Assembly: GCF_000953825.1 (NCBI RefSeq)
Contig: NZ_BBUL01000097.1
Span: 284,725 to 348,724, forward strand
Source of the DNA: Cellvibrio sp. OA-2007
Lineage (GTDB): Bacteria; Pseudomonadota; Gammaproteobacteria; Pseudomonadales; Cellvibrionaceae
DNA length: 64,000 nt
Direction of reading: 5' to 3'
Shown here: positions 17,846 to 28,631 of the stretch, piece after piece
Position numbering within the stretch: position 1 is the stretch's first letter
How the letters are laid out: every line of letters starts with the position of its first letter
Position numbers and translations under genes: made by a program
Notes under the pieces: model-generated
Databases searched by the model: none
What the model saw: only the letters and a program-made list of their open reading frames with translations
What the model was told of the DNA's origin: nothing

Positions 17846-18140
17846 TAATCTTTCCAAAAAGAGGCTATCAGGATGAACTTTTCTGAACCGCACCTGACTA
17901 AACAAGGTGACTGTCATTAAGCTGTCAAATACTTTTGCTAGGCCGTTATGCCATATAGAACGGCTTATGTATAAAAATCTATTCTTTCACGGCACCGGAT
18001 AAATCTGGTGTACTCACCGAACCTGTCAACGCAAGGAGATTCGAAAAACCAGTCAGACATGCAAACGAAACACCGCAAGACCGCTTCCGTCGATAAGTAT
18101 GATTCTATCGACAAACCAAAATATAGAGGTGCAATAACTG

Positions 18141-18365
18141 ATGAAACGTCAAAAACGTGACCAAACAGAACGCGCATTTGTTAAAGGGTATCAAGCAGGT
18201 ATTGATGGGCGTTCTAAAAGCCTTTGTCCCCATGAAACCGGTCAAGCTCGCCAGCAATGGCTAAATGGCTGGCGCGAGTCGCGCATCGATCAGTGGGACG
18301 GATATAGTCGTTTGGCACAGGTTCAAAAAGTTAACAACATTCAACCCATGGCCATGAGTGGCTGA
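18141..18365 (+). CDS. rmf: Ribosome modulation factor
   Basis: 74 residues, basic, with the RMF pattern KRDQTERAFVKGYQAG, CPHETGQARQQWLNGWRE and a short variable tail. RMF binds ribosomes in stationary phase and promotes inactive 100S dimers. GAGGTG ribosome site upstream of ATG 18141. The roughly 295-base region before it (from the divergent rlmL) is long for this locus and probably holds its growth-phase promoter, but I could not pick a reliable -35/-10 pair. Confidence 0.95.
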   Translation: MKRQKRDQTERAFVKGYQAGIDGRSKSLCPHETGQARQQWLNGWRESRIDQWDGYSRLAQVQKVNNIQPMAMSG

Positions 18366-18416
18366 CTTTCAGTAAGACCTACAGAATGTTTCCAACCTAA
18401 TCATTTTTGATTCTAT

Positions 18417-18442
18417 AAGCCCGCTCTCGCGGGCTTCGCTAT
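18417..18442. terminator. Terminator between rmf and pyrD
   Basis: 8-bp stem aagcccgc/gcgggctt with a 4-base loop, followed by cgctatttta; it lies between convergent rmf and pyrD and could serve both. Confidence 0.7.
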
Positions 18443-18471
18443 TTTAGCGCGCCAGGTTTAGACGCTCAGAC

Positions 18472-19500
18472 TTAAAGACCTTTTTGATAGCTGGCGATAC
18501 CCGCTGCCGCTTGCGCGATCAATGCTGGCCCTTCGTAAATAAAGCCGCTGTATACCTGTACCAAACTAGCGCCCGCACGGATTTTATCGGCAGCACTGGC
18601 TGCATCAAAAATCCCGCCGACACCAATAATGGGCAACTTGCCGCCCAAACAAGCACTCAAGGTTTTAATCACATAGGTGCTCTTGTCCCGCACCGGCAAA
18701 CCGCTTAAACCACCCGCTTCACTGCCATTCTCATATTCTTCTACGCCGACACGGGTGATGGTGGTATTGGTAGCAATCACGCCATCCATACCCTCTTGCA
18801 GCAAAATACCGGCAACTTGATGGATCTCGCTCTCATCCATATCCGGCGCAATTTTTACCGCGATAGGCACATAGCGGCCAGTGGCTTGTTGCAATATCGC
18901 CTGCTCTTTTTTCAGCGGTGCCAACAGCTGTGACAGCGAATCACCAAATTGCAGATTGCGCAGCCCTGGGGTATTGGGCGATGAAATATTCACGGTGATG
19001 TAATCAGCGTGGTCATAAACTTTGCGCAGACAGATCAAATAATCATCGACAGCATTCTCAACTGGCGTCGTTGCGTTTTTGCCTATATTGATTCCCAACA
19101 CGCCTTGATAGCGACGGTTTTTAACCTGTGCAACCAGATGATCTACACCCTTGTTGTTAAACCCCATGCGATTGATGATCGCCTGCGCTTCCGGCACACG
19201 GAACAAGCGCGGTTGTGGGTTGCCCGGCTGAGGCCGTGGCGTAATGGTGCCTATCTCTACAAAACCAAAACCCAAACTGCCCAACGCGTTGAAATAATCG
19301 CCGTTTTTATCCAGCCCTGCAGCCATACCAACGGGATTGTCGAAGGTCAGTCCCATTACCTCGACTGGTGCGCTAGGGATAGTCGGGGCAAATAAGCCCA
19401 GCAGGCGCAAACGCTCTGCAGCTCCCAGTAAATCCAGGCTAAGTTCATGGGAGGTTTCAGCATCAAGGCGGAACAAAAGATCGCGAATAGTGTGATACAT
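18472..19500 (-). CDS. pyrD: Dihydroorotate dehydrogenase (quinone), class 2
   Basis: 342 residues; oxidises dihydroorotate to orotate in pyrimidine synthesis, passing electrons to membrane quinone through FMN. N-terminal amphipathic membrane-association helices ([20 protein letters not shown]), then the barrel with [14 protein letters not shown], the catalytic-serine segment [11 protein letters not shown], and the FMN phosphate site IIGVGGI ... [16 protein letters not shown] ribosome site before ATG 19500. Three 12-base direct repeats lie just upstream. Confidence 0.96.
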   Translation of the reverse strand: MYHTIRDLLFRLDAETSHELSLDLLGAAERLRLLGLFAPTIPSAPVEVMGLTFDNPVGMAAGLDKNGDYFNALGSLGFGFVEIGTITPRPQPGNPQPRLFRVPEAQAIINRMGFNNKGVDHLVAQVKNRRYQGVLGINIGKNATTPVENAVDDYLICLRKVYDHADYITVNISSPNTPGLRNLQFGDSLSQLLAPLKKEQAILQQATGRYVPIAVKIAPDMDESEIHQVAGILLQEGMDGVIATNTTITRVGVEEYENGSEAGGLSGLPVRDKSTYVIKTLSACLGGKLPIIGVGGIFDAASAADKIRAGASLVQVYSGFIYEGPALIAQAAAGIASYQKGL

Positions 19501-19524
19501 AACTGGCCCTTCGGCGGTCTGAAT

Positions 19525-19560
19525 GAGTGACTATATAAGTGACTATCTGAGTGACGATAA
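19525..19560. repeat. Three 12-base tandem repeats upstream of pyrD
   Basis: Consecutive copies gagtgactatat, aagtgactatct, gagtgacgataa, 25-60 bases upstream of the pyrD ATG. They may be a protein-binding array or simple slippage; no known motif recognised. Confidence 0.6.
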
Positions 19561-19643
19561 ATAAGGCGGCAAGGATACTGGATTAGCAGGTTTGACGCAC
19601 CCCAAACCTTGCCAATTTCCTACTCCAGCGACTACACCAATGA

Positions 19644-19865
19644 CTAGGCCAATCGCTGTATGGACTGAAAGCGATTGTCATCATCAAAATCAATTTGAAA
19701 AGTGCCACGAATACCATTGTGTAATACAAATGGCCGCAGAATCCCCGCGGGAAAGCGAATACTGCGGCCATCAATACTGCGCGCAAAAACGTTCTTGACG
19801 CTGCCTTCATACAAACGCTGAAATTCTTCAGCAGAAATCGCCAGATTGACAATGATACTTTTCAA
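19644..19865 (-). CDS. DUF2835 family protein
   Basis: 73 residues matching the DUF2835 pattern (YEGSVKNVFARSIDGRSIRFPAGILRPFV ... GIRGTFQIDFD as separate conserved blocks). Small soluble protein of unknown function, probably a beta-rich fold. The start must be TTG 19865: no in-frame ATG or GTG exists between the upstream in-frame stop and the conserved region. It begins 20 bases after the stop of the glutamate dehydrogenase gene, so it is probably cotranscribed with it. Confidence 0.8.
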   Translation of the reverse strand: MKSIIVNLAISAEEFQRLYEGSVKNVFARSIDGRSIRFPAGILRPFVLHNGIRGTFQIDFDDDNRFQSIQRLA

Positions 19866-19885
19866 ACAATATTCTCTAGATAGAT

Positions 19886-22800
19886 TTATTCAGCTGCAGG
19901 ACAAAAGTCCAAACTTTCACAATGTTGGCTGGCCTGCGCCAAATCGAGCAAATCGCGCAACGCAACCGCCACCATCGCAAAATCAGTACCATTTACTGCC
20001 TGCAATTCATTCACCATGGACTTCCAGCGGGCGATTAACAAGCGATGTTGATTACTCCAACGCTGGATTAATTGCTCCAAAGGTAATTGATCATCGTAAA
20101 AGCGCATGAGCGATATGCTCAAACTGCGCAACTGCGATTCCAAATCACCCAAATAAGTCTCGCGCGCCATAGCTTGCCAGAAATTATCGACCGGCAAACT
20201 GGAAATTTGTGCAGAGAACCAAGGCAAACTTAAATAATTGCCCAAGGCAAAATACATTTTGGCAAGCTCACCTATATCCTGATTCGCAATACGTGCCGCC
20301 TCCACCACACTCAAGCCGGAATATAAATCTGCCGGGCGTGCAACACAGCTAACCAGATTGTCGGACAAACCAAACGCGCGCAATTTTTGTACGGATTCCT
20401 GCCATTCCGCCAAGGCATCACCCACTAACAATTCGGGCAATTGCGCATTGATGGTTTGCATTCCTGCGGCAAATAATTCCACCTCACTCGCGGGCAGCAA
20501 ATAACTGCGGCGATTGCGCAAAAACCAGCGCGCTGCGCGCCGGATTTTACGCATCATCATATTGATTAATTGTAATTGGCGCTCCGCCGGAACCTTAGTG
20601 CCCGCCGCATCCAACGCGGCTAAAAATTCCGGCATCGCGTAAATATCCCGCGCAATAATATACGCCTTAGCCACATCGCCCACACTCGCGCCGGTAGATT
20701 CCATCAAGCGCTGCGCAAAACTAATGCCCATGGTGTTGACCATATCATTGGCAATTTGGGTGGCGACAATTTCGCGGCGCAGGCGATGATTGCGCAACGC
20801 GAGCGGAAACAATTGCGCAATTTTATGTGGAAATGCGGTTTCGATAAATTTCGCCAGATATTCATCATCGACAATATTTGTCGCGGCCAAATCTTCTTTT
20901 AGTACCGCCTTGGCATAGGAAATTAAAATCGATAATTCCGGGCGGGTGAGTGACTTACCGTGAGTTTGGCGCTCCAACAACTGCTCATCGGTAGGTAAAA
21001 ATTCGAGTTTGCGATCCAACCGACCAGCAGTTTGCAGTGCGTTCATAAAACGGCGATATTCCGCACTGCGCTGCAATGCTTCTGACTGCGCGATACTGAT
21101 AGCCTGTGTCTGCCGCGTATTATTGTGCAGCACTAATTGCGCAACATTATCGGTCATATCCACCAACAATTGATTGCGCTGCTTTTGGGTAAGATCGCCG
21201 TTAGCGACAATTTCATTTAGTAAAATTTTGATATTCACTTCATGGTCGGAGCAATCCACACCACCGGCATTATCGATAAAATCAGTGTTACACGCGCCGC
21301 CATGCAAACAATATTCAATGCGCCCGCGCTGGGTCATGCCCAAATTACCGCCCTCACCAAATACTTTACAGCGCAGCTCGTCACCATTTACCCGCAGACC
21401 ATCGTTAGCTTTATCGCCTGCGTCCGCATGGGTTTCTGTACTGGCTTTTACATAGGTGCCAATACCACCATTCCAAATCAAATCTACCGGCGATTTTAAT
21501 AACGCATTAATTAATTCCATGGGCGTGAGGCTAGCCGCATCCAGCGCAAAACGCGTGCGCATTTGCGCAGAAATCGGAATGGATTTTGCGCTGCGATTAA
21601 ACACACCACCACCTTCGCTGATTAAACTTTTGTCGTAATCATCCCACGTGGTTTTGGGGGTAGTAAATAACCGCTGCCGCTCGGTAAAACTGCGCGCCGC
21701 ATCCGGATTAGGGTCGATAAAAATATGCTGATGATTAAAAGCTGCGACCATCAGAATGGATTGCGATAACAACATGCCGTTGCCAAATACATCGCCCGCC
21801 ATATCGCCAATACCCAACACGGTGACGGGCTCATTTTGCACATCAACATCTTTTTCGCGGAAGTGCCGCTGCACCGAAATCCACGCACCGCGTGCGGTAA
21901 TGCCCATACCTTTGTGGTCGTACCCCTGGCTGCCGCCCGATGCAAACGCATCGCCCAACCAGTGATTGTATTCAGCAGAAATAGCATTGGCGATGTCGGA
22001 AAAACTCGCCGTGCCTTTATCGGCAGCAACCACTAAATAAGGATCGTCTTCATCGTAGCGCACCACATTTTTAGGCGCGCAAATGCTGCCATCAACAAGG
22101 TTATCGGTTAAATCCAACAGGCCGCGAATAAACCACTGGTAACAGGCAATACCCTCTTGCATTTGCTGTTCGCGGCTGGCATTTGTGGGCATTTTTTTAC
22201 AGACAAAACCACCCTTAGCGCCACTGGGTACGATCACCGCATTTTTAACTTGTTGCGCTTTTACCAAACCCAATACTTCGGTGCGATAATCTTGTAACCG
22301 ATCAGACCAGCGCAAACCGCCGCGCGCTACTTTGCTGGTGCGCAAATGCAAACCTTCCATTCGCGGCGAATAGACAAAAATTTCATAGAGCGGACGCGGT
22401 GCCGGAATATCCTGCAATTTACGTGGTGAAAACTTGAATGAAAGATACGGTTTGTTATTGCCCTGCGCATCCAGTTGGTAAAAATTGGTGCGCAGGGTGT
22501 TATCAATTAAGGCGAGAAAACGGCGAATAATGCGGTCGTCATTTAAATTTTGTACCGCGTCTAATTGCGCAAGAATATCTGCATGCAGCATATTTCTGCG
22601 CTCTGGAGTATTTTCACTCACCAATTCCGGATCAAATTTTAGGGTAAAAAAATCCACCAACTTATGCGTAATCGCCGCCTGATTAACAAGCGCGGAAGCC
22701 ATATAGCTGGCACTAAACGGAAATAAAGTTTGGTGCATATAGCCGGAATAGGCGCGTAACATGACAGCTTCGCGCCAATCCAAGCCCGCCGTGGTAATCA

Positions 22801-24829
22801 ACGCATTAAACGCGTCACTATCAGCCAAACCGTGCCAAATAGCGGCAAAGGCATTGGTGAAATTTTCTTTGAGTGAAGGCAAGTCGATAATGCTGGAGAA
22901 TTGATGCGCAAGTTTAAAATCGTGCAACCAAAACAGTGTTCCAGTGCTGGTTTGAATATCGTAAGTGCTTTCACTGACGACACGAAAACCCAAATTCTCC
23001 AGCACCGGAATCACATCAGATAAAGCTAAGGTTTTATCGCGCAGATAAATTTTAAACTGCACAAACGCCCCCGGTTCTCCCAATTGCGAATGGTACAGTC
23101 GCATGGCGATATTTTTTGCTGCAGAACCGGCATCGTCCGTCTGCATACTCTGAGTTAATTCGTGAATCGATTGAATATCCTGCACCGCTGTGGGCGCATC
23201 ATATTCCTCTTGATACGCCGCCGAAAATGCATCGCGATACTCGCGCAATAAGCGCGCACTCGCTTCTTCACCATGGGTTTCTAGTAGCGCCGTGTGCAAA
23301 TAGTCTTCCCATGAGCGGGTAATGTTGACAATACCCGCCTGTAAGGTAGCCACATCGACTTGCACAGGTGTCGAGCTATTGACTTTAAATACTAAATAAA
23401 CTCGCGCGAGGATTGATTCAGAAAAGTACGTGGTAAATTCACTTTCGTGTGAATCAATAGCATTACCAATCAATTCCTGAATGGCCAGCCGAACCTTGGT
23501 ACTAAAATAATCCCGCGGCACATACACCAGAAAATTCATAAACTTGCCAAACGGATCATTCCGCATAAATAAACGCACCATCGAGCGCTCATTGATTTGC
23601 GCAATACCCATCAGCGTATCGTAAAGTTCAGTGCCGCTACTTAAAAAAAGTTCATTGCGCGGAAAAGTTTCCAACAACTGACGAAAGTTTTTTCCATAGT
23701 GGCTGCTGGGCTCGAGCCCGGTGCGCTCAAACACTTTGGCCACTTTTGTGGAGATAAGCGGAATCTCGGTGGGGCTCATCAGATAGACAATGGAGGTGTA
23801 CAACCCGAGAAAACGCACCTCGCCAATCACCTCGCCCTGCGGATTAAAGCGTTTGACGATCACATAGTCAGAATAGGCATTGCGATGTACCCGCGCCCGC
23901 GCTGAGGATTTAGAGAAGGTAATCACTTGTGGCACTAGATGAAAGCGCGCCATGCCTTCATTAAAGTCATCCACCGGCAACTCTGTGGACGCATTCTGGG
24001 AGTCATCGCGCAAGCGAAACAAGCCGAGGCGTTGCGCTGGAATTTCACACAAGGTTTTTTTGCCGTTTATCTCTTTAAATTCATATTCTGCATAGCCCAG
24101 AAATGTAAATTTATCTTCCGTTAACCACTGCACAAAGGCTTTGGATTGCTGAATGTTGGCAGCGGCCACAGCATCGCTAGCGAAATTGAGGTTTTGCTCT
24201 GTCGCCAATGCGGCAGCGCGCATAGGGTGATAATCTTTCACCACAAATTCAACTTCCGCCAAAATGCGGTGCAAACTCTGGGCAATATCGTCTAATACGG
24301 TTTGATCGGTGTGGGCGCTGATTTCCATCACAATCAAGGCTTCTTTACGGTGCTCACCGAGGCTCTGCTGCACCGCCTGCCCATTCTCCCCCTCGATTAA
24401 CTCGACGAGCTGATCACTATCATCGCGCACCAAACTAAGCACCGTGCTTTTAATGGTGTAGATGGCGATATTGCGGCGGTTTAGTTCGATACGAATTGAA
24501 TCCACCAGAAACGGCATATCTTTTTGCAGCACCACCAGTGCAGTGTGAGGGCACGTCCAACCATCTTCGATGAGGTTGGGATTAAACAAGCGTATTTTCG
24601 GCTGCTGCCGATCATAACTCTGAATAAATTGCGACCACTGATAGAGACTGCCAAACACATCGCTCAGGCGCCGCCCAACTAGTTCCTCCAGGGGATAATG
24701 GCTAAAGAACTTATTTGCCAGCCGCTGCAATAGCTCAAGTTCAGCACCCGTCAATTTGGATGCGGCGTAATGATTAAATTCTTCTAAAAATTCAACGAGC
24801 TTGCGCTGGCTAACCAAAGGGCTGTTCAC
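19886..24829 (-). CDS. gdhB: NAD-specific glutamate dehydrogenase, large 180-kDa type
   Basis: About 1647 residues. The large GDH class (as in Pseudomonas gdhB) oxidatively deaminates glutamate to 2-oxoglutarate with NAD. A long N-terminal regulatory region (ACT-like elements, residues 1-700) is followed by the catalytic core with KGGFVCKK, GIGDMAGDVFGNGML and EGGNLGMTQRGRIEY, and a long C-terminal helical part. I chose GTG 24829 because AGGAG lies 8 bases before it; the longer frame begins with TTG 24847 and has no ribosome site. DUF2835 follows on the same strand. Confidence 0.95.
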   Translation of the reverse strand: MNSPLVSQRKLVEFLEEFNHYAASKLTGAELELLQRLANKFFSHYPLEELVGRRLSDVFGSLYQWSQFIQSYDRQQPKIRLFNPNLIEDGWTCPHTALVVLQKDMPFLVDSIRIELNRRNIAIYTIKSTVLSLVRDDSDQLVELIEGENGQAVQQSLGEHRKEALIVMEISAHTDQTVLDDIAQSLHRILAEVEFVVKDYHPMRAAALATEQNLNFASDAVAAANIQQSKAFVQWLTEDKFTFLGYAEYEFKEINGKKTLCEIPAQRLGLFRLRDDSQNASTELPVDDFNEGMARFHLVPQVITFSKSSARARVHRNAYSDYVIVKRFNPQGEVIGEVRFLGLYTSIVYLMSPTEIPLISTKVAKVFERTGLEPSSHYGKNFRQLLETFPRNELFLSSGTELYDTLMGIAQINERSMVRLFMRNDPFGKFMNFLVYVPRDYFSTKVRLAIQELIGNAIDSHESEFTTYFSESILARVYLVFKVNSSTPVQVDVATLQAGIVNITRSWEDYLHTALLETHGEEASARLLREYRDAFSAAYQEEYDAPTAVQDIQSIHELTQSMQTDDAGSAAKNIAMRLYHSQLGEPGAFVQFKIYLRDKTLALSDVIPVLENLGFRVVSESTYDIQTSTGTLFWLHDFKLAHQFSSIIDLPSLKENFTNAFAAIWHGLADSDAFNALITTAGLDWREAVMLRAYSGYMHQTLFPFSASYMASALVNQAAITHKLVDFFTLKFDPELVSENTPERRNMLHADILAQLDAVQNLNDDRIIRRFLALIDNTLRTNFYQLDAQGNNKPYLSFKFSPRKLQDIPAPRPLYEIFVYSPRMEGLHLRTSKVARGGLRWSDRLQDYRTEVLGLVKAQQVKNAVIVPSGAKGGFVCKKMPTNASREQQMQEGIACYQWFIRGLLDLTDNLVDGSICAPKNVVRYDEDDPYLVVAADKGTASFSDIANAISAEYNHWLGDAFASGGSQGYDHKGMGITARGAWISVQRHFREKDVDVQNEPVTVLGIGDMAGDVFGNGMLLSQSILMVAAFNHQHIFIDPNPDAARSFTERQRLFTTPKTTWDDYDKSLISEGGGVFNRSAKSIPISAQMRTRFALDAASLTPMELINALLKSPVDLIWNGGIGTYVKASTETHADAGDKANDGLRVNGDELRCKVFGEGGNLGMTQRGRIEYCLHGGACNTDFIDNAGGVDCSDHEVNIKILLNEIVANGDLTQKQRNQLLVDMTDNVAQLVLHNNTRQTQAISIAQSEALQRSAEYRRFMNALQTAGRLDRKLEFLPTDEQLLERQTHGKSLTRPELSILISYAKAVLKEDLAATNIVDDEYLAKFIETAFPHKIAQLFPLALRNHRLRREIVATQIANDMVNTMGISFAQRLMESTGASVGDVAKAYIIARDIYAMPEFLAALDAAGTKVPAERQLQLINMMMRKIRRAARWFLRNRRSYLLPASEVELFAAGMQTINAQLPELLVGDALAEWQESVQKLRAFGLSDNLVSCVARPADLYSGLSVVEAARIANQDIGELAKMYFALGNYLSLPWFSAQISSLPVDNFWQAMARETYLGDLESQLRSLSISLMRFYDDQLPLEQLIQRWSNQHRLLIARWKSMVNELQAVNGTDFAMVAVALRDLLDLAQASQHCESLDFCPAAE

Positions 24830-25032
24830 AGTCTGAACTCCTGTCAAAAGTGAGGCGGGTTTATCTAAGCCTAGCTGAAAAAATCGTGTAAACAGTTGAA
24901 ATTGCAGGGAACCGTCACAAACTTGCGCAGTCTATCGAGCACTTTTGCCGTGCTGTGCTGCCCATTTGCGGCTTGCCAGCGTTGAATCAACCCACAATTG
25001 CTAACTACAACAGCGAAAAGGTATTCATCTCC

Positions 25033-25992
<960 letters not shown>

Positions 25993-26007
25993 GTGGAACG
26001 CACTGCT

Positions 26008-26976
26008 ATGAGCAATTTGCTGCAAGACCTGAATCCGCGCGGTGCTTACACGGAGCTCGCGGCTTTATTACGCTGCCGTTTTGCCGCACAAGATTTAAAA
26101 CTCTTTGCCCACCAACCGGCGCGCAGTTTGTTGTCGGGCGGTGAGCGCACCCGTTTTCGCGGGCGCGGAATGGATTTTGAAGAAGTGCGACTGTATCAAC
26201 CGGGCGATGACATCCGCTCGATCGACTGGCGAGTCACGGCGCGCACCCAAGTCGCACATACCAAAATTTTTCGCGAAGAACGCGAGCGCCCGGTATTTAT
26301 GTTGGTGGATCAACGCTCGCCATTATTTTTTGGTAGCACGCGCTGTTTTAAATCGGTACTCGCCGCGCACATCGCCGCACTGCTCGGCTGGGCCGCACTC
26401 GCCAACGGCGACCGTTTAGGTGCATTGGTGTTTGGCGACTACAATCAGCGCGATGTTCGCCCGCGCCGCAGTAAACATTCGGTGTTGGAATTATTGCATC
26501 AGCTGCAAGATTACAATCACCGCTTAACTTCACCAATCACACCTGCACCCGCACTATCGCCTTCAGGTCAGCCACAAAAAGCTAATTCATTGCACGATAT
26601 GTTGAGCGATGCCCGTCGTATCGCCAAACCCGGTTGCGCGCTGTTTATCATCAGTGACTTTCACGATTTGGATAAAAATGCTGAGCAGCAATTATTTGAA
26701 TTAGCGCGGCATACCGATGTGACCTTGGTACACCTATACGATCAACTCGAACGGCAATTGATTAGCAACTCGTCACTAACTATCAGCAATGGCCGCGAGC
26801 GGTTGCAATTAGCCGCAAACGAAAAAGCCTTTCAGCAAGCCTACACCCAGCAGTTTGATCTGCAGTTGGATTTGCTGACCACTATGTGTAAACGCTTGCG
26901 CATTCCTCTACTGAGTTATGCCACCCATGACGATATTCAAGACGGTTTGCGCAAGGCTTTTGGCCGAAAAAAATAA
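26008..26976 (+). CDS. DUF58 domain protein
   Basis: About 322 residues. The DUF58 core is VRLYQPGDDIRSIDWRVTARTQ followed by a VWA-like fold (FMLVDQRSPLFFG, CALFIISDFHDLD). Probable cytoplasmic adaptor between the MoxR ATPase and membrane VWA proteins. ATG 26008 is preferred; a GTG at 25993, directly after the moxR stop, is an alternative. Gap to moxR is 15 bases. Confidence 0.9.
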   Translation: MSNLLQDLNPRGAYTELAALLRCRFAAQDLKLFAHQPARSLLSGGERTRFRGRGMDFEEVRLYQPGDDIRSIDWRVTARTQVAHTKIFREERERPVFMLVDQRSPLFFGSTRCFKSVLAAHIAALLGWAALANGDRLGALVFGDYNQRDVRPRRSKHSVLELLHQLQDYNHRLTSPITPAPALSPSGQPQKANSLHDMLSDARRIAKPGCALFIISDFHDLDKNAEQQLFELARHTDVTLVHLYDQLERQLISNSSLTISNGRERLQLAANEKAFQQAYTQQFDLQLDLLTTMCKRLRIPLLSYATHDDIQDGLRKAFGRKK

Positions 26977-27001
26977 TCCTACTTAATACGATTAACATTC
27001 T

Positions 27002-27604
27002 ATGCAAGCACCTTCGATACAATCTCCATCAATACAATCACCGGCGCTGCAAACTCCGGCATCGCCACTGGATCAGCTGGCCGATATCCATTTGCCCGAT
27101 AGCGTCAGTTGGTGGCCGCTTGCACCCGGCTGGTGGGCACTGCTCGCGCTTGTCATTATTGTGTTGGTTGGATTTTTTATCTGGCGCCATCGCAAAACAC
27201 AAAATGCATATCGCGATATAGCACAACACCAGCTCGATAGCATTTATGCCGATTATCAACAAACCCAAAATGCCGCCGCCTATTTACAAGCGCTGAGCCT
27301 GCTGCTGCGCCGCACTGCACTTACCGCTTACCCGCACAGTTTTAACGCCAGCATTAAAGGTAAAGAGTGGCTGCAATGGTTGGATCAGGTTTGCCCTGCA
27401 TTGCCAGAAAAATTTTCAAGCGAGTTAGGTGAGAATTTGTTAACCAGTGCCTATCAAAAAAATCCACACATAGATGTAAGCGAATTACAGCAACTCAGTT
27501 CGCAGTGGATTCGTTTGCATCGCAATCATCGCCAGAAACTTTCTATATCAAAAAAAGCCACGGCAAAAAAAACCACCAACGCAACGGAGGCCAATCATGT
27601 TTGA
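27002..27604 (+). CDS. DUF4381 membrane protein of the bat operon
   Basis: 200 residues. Short repetitive N-terminus (IQSPSIQSPALQTPASP), the conserved LDQLADIHLPDSVSWWPLAPGWW block, one membrane span (about residues 43-63) and a cytoplasmic helical domain. DUF4381 proteins are standard members of moxR/bat operons; the biochemical role is unknown. It overlaps batA by 8 bases, a sign of translational coupling. Confidence 0.9.
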   Translation: MQAPSIQSPSIQSPALQTPASPLDQLADIHLPDSVSWWPLAPGWWALLALVIIVLVGFFIWRHRKTQNAYRDIAQHQLDSIYADYQQTQNAAAYLQALSLLLRRTALTAYPHSFNASIKGKEWLQWLDQVCPALPEKFSSELGENLLTSAYQKNPHIDVSELQQLSSQWIRLHRNHRQKLSISKKATAKKTTNATEANHV

Positions 27605-28631
27605 AATGCAATGGCCATGGTTGTTATGGCTCGCACCGCTGCCTTTATTAATGGGTATTATTGCGCCCAAAAAACGTATTGAGGCCGCACTGCGAGTGCC
27701 TTTTTACCAACACGCCAGCCAACTGGAACAACAAAATCGTTTAAGTATTGGCAAACGCCCGGCGAAATTACTATCGCTCTGGGCAATCTGGCTCTGCTGT
27801 TTATTAGCAGCCACAAATCCACAATGGGTTGGCGAACCTACCAGCATGCCATCTAGCGGTCGCGATTTATTAATGGCAGTGGATATTTCCGGCAGTATGG
27901 AACAGACCGACATGTCGGCTAACGGCCGCCGCATTACTCGCTTGATGGCAGTAAAAAAAGTCATCGGCGATTTTGTTACACGCCGCACTGCAGATCGATT
28001 GGGATTAATTCTGTTCGGTGCACAAGCTTATCTGCAAGCGCCACTCACTTATGATCGCAATACGGTCGATCAATTATTGCAAGAAGCACAAATTGGCTTT
28101 GCCGGGCGCGAAACCGCTATAGGTGATGCCATAGGCCTCGCGGTAAAACGTTTGCGCGACAGACCCAATGCTAGCCGTGTCTTAGTGGTGCTGACCGACG
28201 GCGCCAATACCGCCGGTGTGCTCAGCCCCGACAAAGCAACCGAGCTGGCACAAAAAGCCGGAATAAAAATTTACACCATCGCCTTTGGTGCAGAATCAAT
28301 GGAAGTGCCGGGCATTTTTGGCTCGCGCACGGTTAACCCTTCTGCTGATCTCGATGAAGGCACCATGATGGCAATTGCTGAAAAAACTGGCGGAAAATAT
28401 TTCCGCGCGCGCAATCTTGAAGAGTTAGACAACATCCATCGCGAGTTGGATCGTCTTGAGCCGATTGAAATGGAAGCTGAAACGTTTCGCCCGGTACAAA
28501 CATTATTTTACTGGCCCCTGGCCTTTGCATTTTTACTTAGTTTTATGTTTGCGATTGCACATATTTGGCAAGGCCGCACGATTCGCTCAACCGCCACAAA
28601 CAAAACCACAACTAGCGCGGAGGTAAAATAA
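27597..28631 (+). CDS. BatA-like von Willebrand A domain membrane protein
   Basis: 344 residues. N-terminal membrane segments (about 1-25, 58-78), a VWA domain with the MIDAS motif AVDISGSMEQTDM near residue 97 and LTDGANTAG, and a C-terminal membrane span near 310-328. The VWA domain would face the periplasm and bind partners through the metal site. GGAGG ribosome site; the stop codon overlaps the next ATG by one base (TAATG). Confidence 0.93.
   Translation: MFEMQWPWLLWLAPLPLLMGIIAPKKRIEAALRVPFYQHASQLEQQNRLSIGKRPAKLLSLWAIWLCCLLAATNPQWVGEPTSMPSSGRDLLMAVDISGSMEQTDMSANGRRITRLMAVKKVIGDFVTRRTADRLGLILFGAQAYLQAPLTYDRNTVDQLLQEAQIGFAGRETAIGDAIGLAVKRLRDRPNASRVLVVLTDGANTAGVLSPDKATELAQKAGIKIYTIAFGAESMEVPGIFGSRTVNPSADLDEGTMMAIAEKTGGKYFRARNLEELDNIHRELDRLEPIEMEAETFRPVQTLFYWPLAFAFLLSFMFAIAHIWQGRTIRSTATNKTTTSAEVK

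Noticed and set aside
21174..22036. Several plus-strand open frames inside the glutamate dehydrogenase gene
   Set aside because: They lie antisense to strongly conserved catalytic sequence of gdhB and have no ribosome sites.
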